Origin: Choristoneura fumiferana
Lineage: Eukaryota > Arthropoda > Insecta > Lepidoptera > Tortricidae
Assembly (NCBI RefSeq): GCF_025370935.1
Contig: NC_133472.1
Coordinates: 18,842,411-18,906,410 of the forward strand
Reading direction: 5' to 3'
Length of the DNA stretch: 64,000 nt
Positions 58,429 to 64,000 of this stretch are shown in pieces (positions within the stretch are counted from its first letter, which is position 1; the number at the start of each line of letters is the position of its first letter). Position numbers and translations under genes: made by a program. The notes under the pieces were generated by a model that was not told the DNA's origin, did not search any database, and was given only the letters and a program-made list of their open reading frames with translations.

Positions 58429-58586
58429 CGACGGAGGACGCATTCTAATACCATCCTTAGTTAAATAGCGGAGGTTTATATTAAAATAGAAACGGCGCAA
58501 AGCTTTTAACTGTGTTTCTTCTTCAATACCCTAGCTATAGTACTTATTTTATACTCTTTATAATTAGTCGCTAGTTTACTTTAAAA

Positions 58587-58925
58587 TCTATATACTAATA
58601 AATGCGTAAGTGAATATTTCTTTCTTACGTTTTCACGCCTTAAGTTCTTAACTGATTAGGTACAATAACATTTTAATTTGGTACGGAGATAGTTTTAGAC
58701 CCAGAGAAGGACAAAGGATTGGTTTTAACCAGGAAAATAGTAAAGTTCCGCGGGGGCGCTATAAACGAATACGTAGTAGATGAAGTCGCAGGCAACAGTT
58801 ATTTAGAATGGAGATGTTTGTGATCCTGAAACGGACAAGATAGCTTACTTCCCGGAAAATTTAAAAGATCCCACGAGCGCGCGATAAACGAATTCTTTGC
58901 AAACGAAGTCGCGGGCAACAGCTAG
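58587..58925 (+). repeat. Helitron-like element
   Basis: Starts TCTATATACTAATAAATGCG next to an A-rich flank and ends 'aacgaagtcgcgggcaacag' CTAG|T. Its 3' half is present twice in diverged form (to about 58806 and to 58925). It begins 159 bases after the gene D stop. Confidence 0.6.
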
Positions 58926-60307
58926 TTACTTATAAATGTTTTTTTTATAGATAAATGTACAGCAAAATGTACATCATACATCATCACTAGTTTTAAAATA
59001 AATAAATAAATATGCAACAACCTGTAAAAATAGACGAAATATATATAAGTACTTACCTAAATGTAATTAAATTAAGTAATAATTTTAAAATGCAGTTTGT
59101 CTCTTACTTGTAAATAAAGACTTGATAAATTCGTATTTCTGGAGTCTTCGTATAAAAAATATTTTTTTTGTTTACTTTACTACGTCACAACAACCTACCA
59201 AAAAGGTGCAACCGGGCTATACCTATATAGCTATCGCGTCGAATAAATAAATATACCTACACTGATTTATAATTATGTACTTCGTTAAATAAACATGTTG
59301 GTGTAGATATATTTTTGACGTCTTGATATAGAGTAAGTATAGTTCAAATATCTACTAGTCTACGTAATATTTACGTCCTTGACTTTACCTAAACTGACAT
59401 TGAAACGAAAGTTTTTGTCATTCATTAGAACATCAAGTGACACTTTTAAACACTAGGAATCAGAATATGCTCACCACTAGGTACATTCATAAAGGAGTTC
59501 GTAATAATTTTCCATGCATTTTGTTAGGACAAGTGCGTGTTAGCCTACGCGCATTTATTAAAGGAGCAGCATTTAGGATGATGTCATATATTATGGAAAC
59601 AAAATATTCTGTGTTGTTTTAAATGCTAGAAACATGTTGATAATATTCAAAAATAGCATTATCCTTTTCTCAATCGAATAGTGTAAAAAGTATCGTATCG
59701 CTTCAAGTAGGCATAGACTTAGGGTTTCTAGTTCTTTTGTATTTAGATTTATGGACATACGAGTATATTCTATAAGGACAGAAAAGAAACTAGACAGATA
59801 ATGTTACAAATATAACTAACTTTACAACGGCTACGTGTAGTGTTGTTGAGCGACCAGGTTTTAGCGACAATGCTGACATCTACTTTTTGTCGACTGAAAC
59901 TGCTGCGTGTTATGCAGGCAGAATGTTAATTAATTTACCAATCTACGTAAATCGATCAATAAAATAAATCCTTAATTCAGCCCCGGTACGATAGATGTCG
60001 TCCAAATGAAGTTTGCTTGTGTTTTTTCCGCATTATTTTAATTTCACTGATGATTTTATAAATTGATACTTATTTCGGTTGATACTTTTGTTACTTGTAC
60101 GCTTTTTTTTTAAATTTTACATTGGATACTTTATTCATCTGATTCGTGCATCTAGATTTTACAGAAACGGCGAATTTTCTCAGTGTTAGAAATGGCGTGT
60201 AAATAAAATCCTTATTCAGAAAAAACTTTATTTAATATGTGTATAAAAGGTATTAAATACCTACGTTCATAATATATACGATCAACTGTTACTTACTTGT
60301 ATCTGTC
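58926..60307. other. Intergenic, no gene seen
   Basis: AT-rich DNA downstream of gene D. Short open frames (for example 59437-59622) lack any recognisable feature. Confidence 0.45.
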
Positions 60308-60756
60308 CTAGGCATATCGTGAAATGGCGCCATTTCATGAATTGGCTTAGCGACATCCGCCATATCATTCAAAACTCACCGTTTAACGATTTGCCTAGTA
60401 ACGTTTAGGCAAATCATGAAATTCCTAGGCGTTTAGGCAAACCATGAAATTCTTAGGCATATCATGAAACGCCGCCATATCGGTCCTGGCACTTCGCCGG
60501 CTGCTGCCCCGGCACGCTCGCTTCGCTCGCTCGGCTCGTGCGTTGTGGTTACGATTTATAGTAGCAACTCCTCGTTTCGCTCGTCGTACCTAAATTTTAT
60601 TTTTCGGCATATCATGATGTGCCCGCTATAGAACTAGCAATATCGACGAATGCGTTGCTCTAATCGATCTGCCGCATTGTTTTTCAAGCACTTCGTGATA
60701 TGCCTGGCCAACTTTTAGCCAATTCATGAAATGGCGCCATTTCACGATATGCCTAG
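60308..60756. mobile_element. MITE whose 40-bp inverted ends contain a palindrome
   Basis: CTAGGCATATCGTGAAATGG... at the left is the exact reverse complement of ...CCATTTCACGATATGCCTAG at the right over about 40 bases, and each end contains the palindrome GAAATGGCGCCATTTC. The interior repeats 'ggcatatcatgaaa'-like words and has a GC-rich 'cgctcgcttcgctcgctcgg' core. No coding capacity. Confidence 0.7.
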
Positions 60757-61054
60757 AAATTTGTGATCTGGCGGATTTTACTATCGGCCGCCGACATATC
60801 AATCAACTACCTACAATACTTTTAGTACTAGCATCATTGTCATTATTTTATAATGTAGAGCACAAAAAGCTCGTATACTTTTATTCCTCTAGTCATTAAG
60901 GAAAATGTTATGATTGGCAATAAGGAGGAGTTTAGATCGAGAGCGGCGCGTCGCACGCGCCACAGCCGCTTTAGCAACAACTCCGGTTCTGGGTATTTTT
61001 AAAGGTAATATTACGAATCGCGAGTGTGCAAATTGCATTTAGCAATATTATAAA

Positions 61055-61190
61055 TCCCACTAATGTTATAAGTGTTTGTGTGCTTTTCACACTAAAATTG
61101 TTAGACAAATTCTGATGAATTTTAACACACAAAAAGAGTATAGCCTGGATTGACACAATGATACGTTATACAATGTGTGACTTCCATAAG
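61055..61190 (+). repeat. Helitron-like 5' fragment
   Basis: Starts TCCCACTAATGTTATAAGTG after an A; truncated on the right. Confidence 0.4.
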
Positions 61191-61372
61191 AACATATATT
61201 TTAAGGGCTGAAAGCATAAGCCCTAATGAACGTAAATTTACTTCCAGTTAAAAAAAAACTTCATTTTTTTCGTACAAATTAATTCGACACGCAACGTATC
61301 GGTAACAAAGCTAACAACTGGCACTAATATTTGCTGCCTCTCTGAAACTTCAAATAAATGTTTGCATTACAG

Positions 61373-62484
61373 TGCTGTTCGAGAGAATTAATAACTCCAT
61401 TAGTAAAGGTAAGTGTCATATTTTTTCGATAAAACGGTTCGCAATATTTAAAGCTATCGTTATTTAAAATTTATGTTGTTATGGATGTCACACGTTGTAA
61501 TTTCGGTATCATAATAGCAGCGATAAACGAAACCTTTGCAGACAAATGCGGCATGTAGTGTGCAGATGAGCGGGGAGCGTCAGCAGGCGGAAAATAATAA
61601 TGCCTGAATATCACGATATTGGGATCTTCTGTATTTGATGTATAATGAAGCTTTTTTTTATTATTATTTTTTATTCGACTGGATGGCAAACGAGCATGTG
61701 GGTCTCCAGATGGTAAGAGATCACCACCGCCCATAGACACCTGCAACACCAGGGGGATAGCAGAAGCTGGACAAGTAGAGTCAAACTAGAGTTTCACAAA
61801 ATGCTGATTAACAAAGGACGATCAGTTTTACATGCTTACTAACACTGAAAGAGGAAATGAATGTTGCTAAGGGTACCTACTTTTCGTTGCTTCAATCTCA
61901 TTTGCCCCTTGCTGTCAACTCTTAACGAATACCTTCTCAGCTGAATGTTCGATCCTGTTAAAGGACTTTTTATCTTATTCCAAATATACATATGTATTAT
62001 ACATTTTATAAACGAAGGTGAGTAGTCTCTTTGTTTTGTTTTAAGTGTTTGTTTGTTTAAAAGTATCTTCGACAACAGCGTGATGGAATTTAATAAGGAT
62101 ATAGTTTAAGACCCTGACATGACAAGGACAATGGATTGGAAGAAATAAGGAGTTTTTATAGTTTGATTCAAAATGTAATAAATTTGTTAGTGTACATGTA
62201 CGTACATTTTGAACAACGATTGACAAAACCGGCACAAGTTTGACAAAACGGTTCTACAAAGTACTACTTACCTATTAACTTCGAACGGCATGTTTTGCTC
62301 TACAAATACTTCAGATGTCATTTATTTTCAACCGACTTCAAAGAAGGAGGAGGTTCTCAATTCGTCTGTATGTTTTTTCTCTATGTTTTAGCACAACTTA
62401 CGAGTAATCCAGACGTGCATGGCCGATCGAAAATTTACGCTCCGCCTTCAATTGCAGCACGGTTCTACCTCAATTCACCAGAAG
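61373..62484 (+). CDS. Possible exons of a further gene (partial, low confidence)
   Basis: Two small segments have good splice borders and matching phases: 61373-61408 (TTGCATTACAG acceptor, GTAAGT donor) and 62392-62484 (TGTTTTAG acceptor, GTACTT donor). If joined in phase 1 they read LFERINNSISKAQLTSNPDV..., open throughout. Alternatively they are leader exons and translation starts at the ATG at 62419 (MADRKFTLRLQLQHGSTSIH, phase 0). A GC-rich stretch at 60930-61004 ending in a GTAATA donor could be the first exon. The acceptor of the second segment lies at the edge of a common repeat, which weakens the case. Any continuation is past the right end or not recognised. Confidence 0.25.
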
Positions 62485-63339
62485 GTACTTAGGCATAATC
62501 GATAATCTTATCGCGTTGTCTTATGTAACCAGATCAATTTCAGCTTCAATTTACAAAGTTAATAGTACCCCAGTCGACATTTAGTCGCACAAACCATATA
62601 TTGAGCTGTAGTTTTTTTTATATTTATTTCATAACAGAAAAGCACAGAGGTATAACACATATACAAAATTAAAAAAAAATACAACTACTATCTACTTACT
62701 ATTAACAAAACTTATACTAATTTATTTATTTATTCATTTATAATTCATGTTCATTACATTAGGTGACATATTATTAAATAGTATGTAGGTACACGACACC
62801 CTGTTAGGGTATAAAAATGATAATCCTTAAACTATTTTACTCCAATAATTCATTATATCTACGGATTAGAGGAGTGATGTCACTAAATACTAATGTTAAT
62901 ATAGGTAATAAGAATTTATTGTGAATTTTCGTAACTAAATTAGATTTAAATTTAAATGAAATTTAATTTTAATAATGTTCAATGTCAAATTATTATTTTC
63001 AATATTATTATTAATGTCATCATTTAACTATTTCGTATTTCTTAAAAGTAGTGTAACAATTTTTTTTTTTATGGATTACTAGGGGCATTTATATTATTTA
63101 ACATTTCATATTCATCAATTTCATAGTAACATTTTTCTACCAGTATTTTTTTTACTTATTTTTAAATACATGGTCGTTGGTTTCCAAAGTGATCATTTCC
63201 GGTATTTTATTTGCTATGCGTATGCATCGGCAATAGGGGCCATTTTTAAACATAGCTAGTTTAGTTTTTGGTACTTATTAATAATTGTTTTTTATTTTGC
63301 CTGTGTGATCTCAGTGTCTTTCTAGTCGTAATTGCGTGT
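62485..63339. other. AT-rich stretch, no gene seen
   Basis: Very AT-rich with TTATTTATTTATT runs; probably old retroposon tails. Confidence 0.4.
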
Positions 63340-63716
63340 TGCTAAATAGGAAACGTCTTCAGGGCTGCTGCTTTGGGGGGCCATTCCTAGGAGGCTGGCA
63401 GCATTACCTCTCTGGATAGCTAGGCTGATGCGTTGTGCAAGGTAAGCACTAGCCCGCCGATCCCTTGAGGTATCTATCTACCAGCCGAGAAGATAGCTGA
63501 CGGAAGAGCTGTTTTGTCTCTGGGCCCCAGAGTTTCTACACCAAAAGGCGTAAATAACTTTAGAAAATATTTCCTGATGGCATGGCAGTACGTGATAAGA
63601 ACTGTGTACCTACCTATGTACTGTTCTACCTTAATAAGACTTTGATAGTGAAATGGTCCCTCAGTGACTCGACATTCAATTGTTCTGACTAATAATGGAA
63701 TGTAGTTTATTAACAT
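63340..63716 (-). pseudogene. LINE reverse-transcriptase C-terminal remnant (copy 3)
   Basis: On the minus strand, FGVETLGPRDKTALPSAIFS, then after a stop TSRDRRASAYLAQRISLAIQ and RGNAASLLGM, the same signature as 12131-12300 and 34925-35191. A stop codon in the middle shows decay. Confidence 0.6.
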
Positions 63717-63865
63717 AATAATAGTCTGAGAGTTACCTACTCTGTGCTGAAGTTCAATGTGATTTCAGTGAAGATGCAGTTCTAAACCATAATAATAAAC
63801 AACGAACTAGATGTTGCAAAATATGAATTATTTTAGGTTTACTCAACATTGACGGGTTGGTTTTC

Positions 63866-63901
63866 GTCTACCGCTAAAGGTGTTTACCTTTAGCGGTAGA
63901 C
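63866..63901. repeat. Perfect 16-bp stem-loop
   Basis: GTCTACCGCTAAAGGT (63866-63881), a four-base spacer GTTT, then the exact reverse complement ACCTTTAGCGGTAGAC (63886-63901). Could be a tiny MITE or a structured RNA element; context gives no clue. Confidence 0.6.
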
Positions 63902-64000
63902 TTGAACGTATTTACGGATGTAGGTAAGATATGTAAACCTAAGGAAAAACACCTTATTACCAAGTGACTTGTAGCCTGCTCGTTAAATCATCACACACGA

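Overview
This window reads as nuclear DNA of a lepidopteran insect (moth or butterfly). The support is AT-rich noncoding DNA packed with repeats I recognise from Lepidoptera (Helitron-like elements that start TCC(T/C)ACTAATATTATAAATGCG and end GCTAG|T, tRNA-derived SINEs, hairpin MITEs), small GC-rich exons separated by multi-kilobase introns, and takeout/juvenile-hormone-binding-type genes. The species cannot be fixed from the sequence alone. No bacterial, viral or CRISPR content was seen.

Genes. On the minus strand at the left, 2239-2299 is a lone signal-peptide exon of a gene (A) that runs out of the window, and 4523-9249 is a complete three-exon gene (B) for a 456-residue secreted protein that looks like two tandem group-7-mite-allergen-like (TULIP/BPI-type) lipid-binding domains. 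On the plus strand, 17028-31985 (gene C, six exons, 247 aa) and 35842-58428 (gene D, five exons, 251 aa) are complete takeout/JHBP-family genes. Inside the 11.2-kb second intron of D, on the opposite strand, sits a two-exon gene (E, 44253-45726, 463 aa) for a secreted acidic protein with 18 copies of a decapeptide in which nearly every fifth residue is cysteine. I do not recognise a family for E. Possible exons of another gene lie at 61373-62484, with low confidence. All genes were assembled by hand from reading frames, GT/AG sites and phase agreement.

Repeats fill most of the rest: intact-looking Helitrons (23027-24761, 49762-51605), truncated LINEs (25834-27140, 46657-48275, 57127-57600), three short remnants of one LINE C-terminal region (12131-12300, 34925-35191, 63340-63716), an hAT-like element with an 8-bp target duplication (32486-33804), TTAA-flanked piggyBac-like MITEs, and several perfect or near-perfect hairpin elements. 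In intron 3 of gene C three elements are nested inside one another (28085-29417). A 251-base run of N (37797-38047) is flanked by two nearly identical 1.7-kb copies, most simply an unmerged haplotype in the assembly.

Biology. A to D together suggest a local cluster of secreted hydrophobic-ligand carriers (two families of the TULIP superfamily side by side). C and D are typical haemolymph/chemosensory-type takeout proteins. E is a guest in D's intron with its own TATA box and is the most novel gene here.
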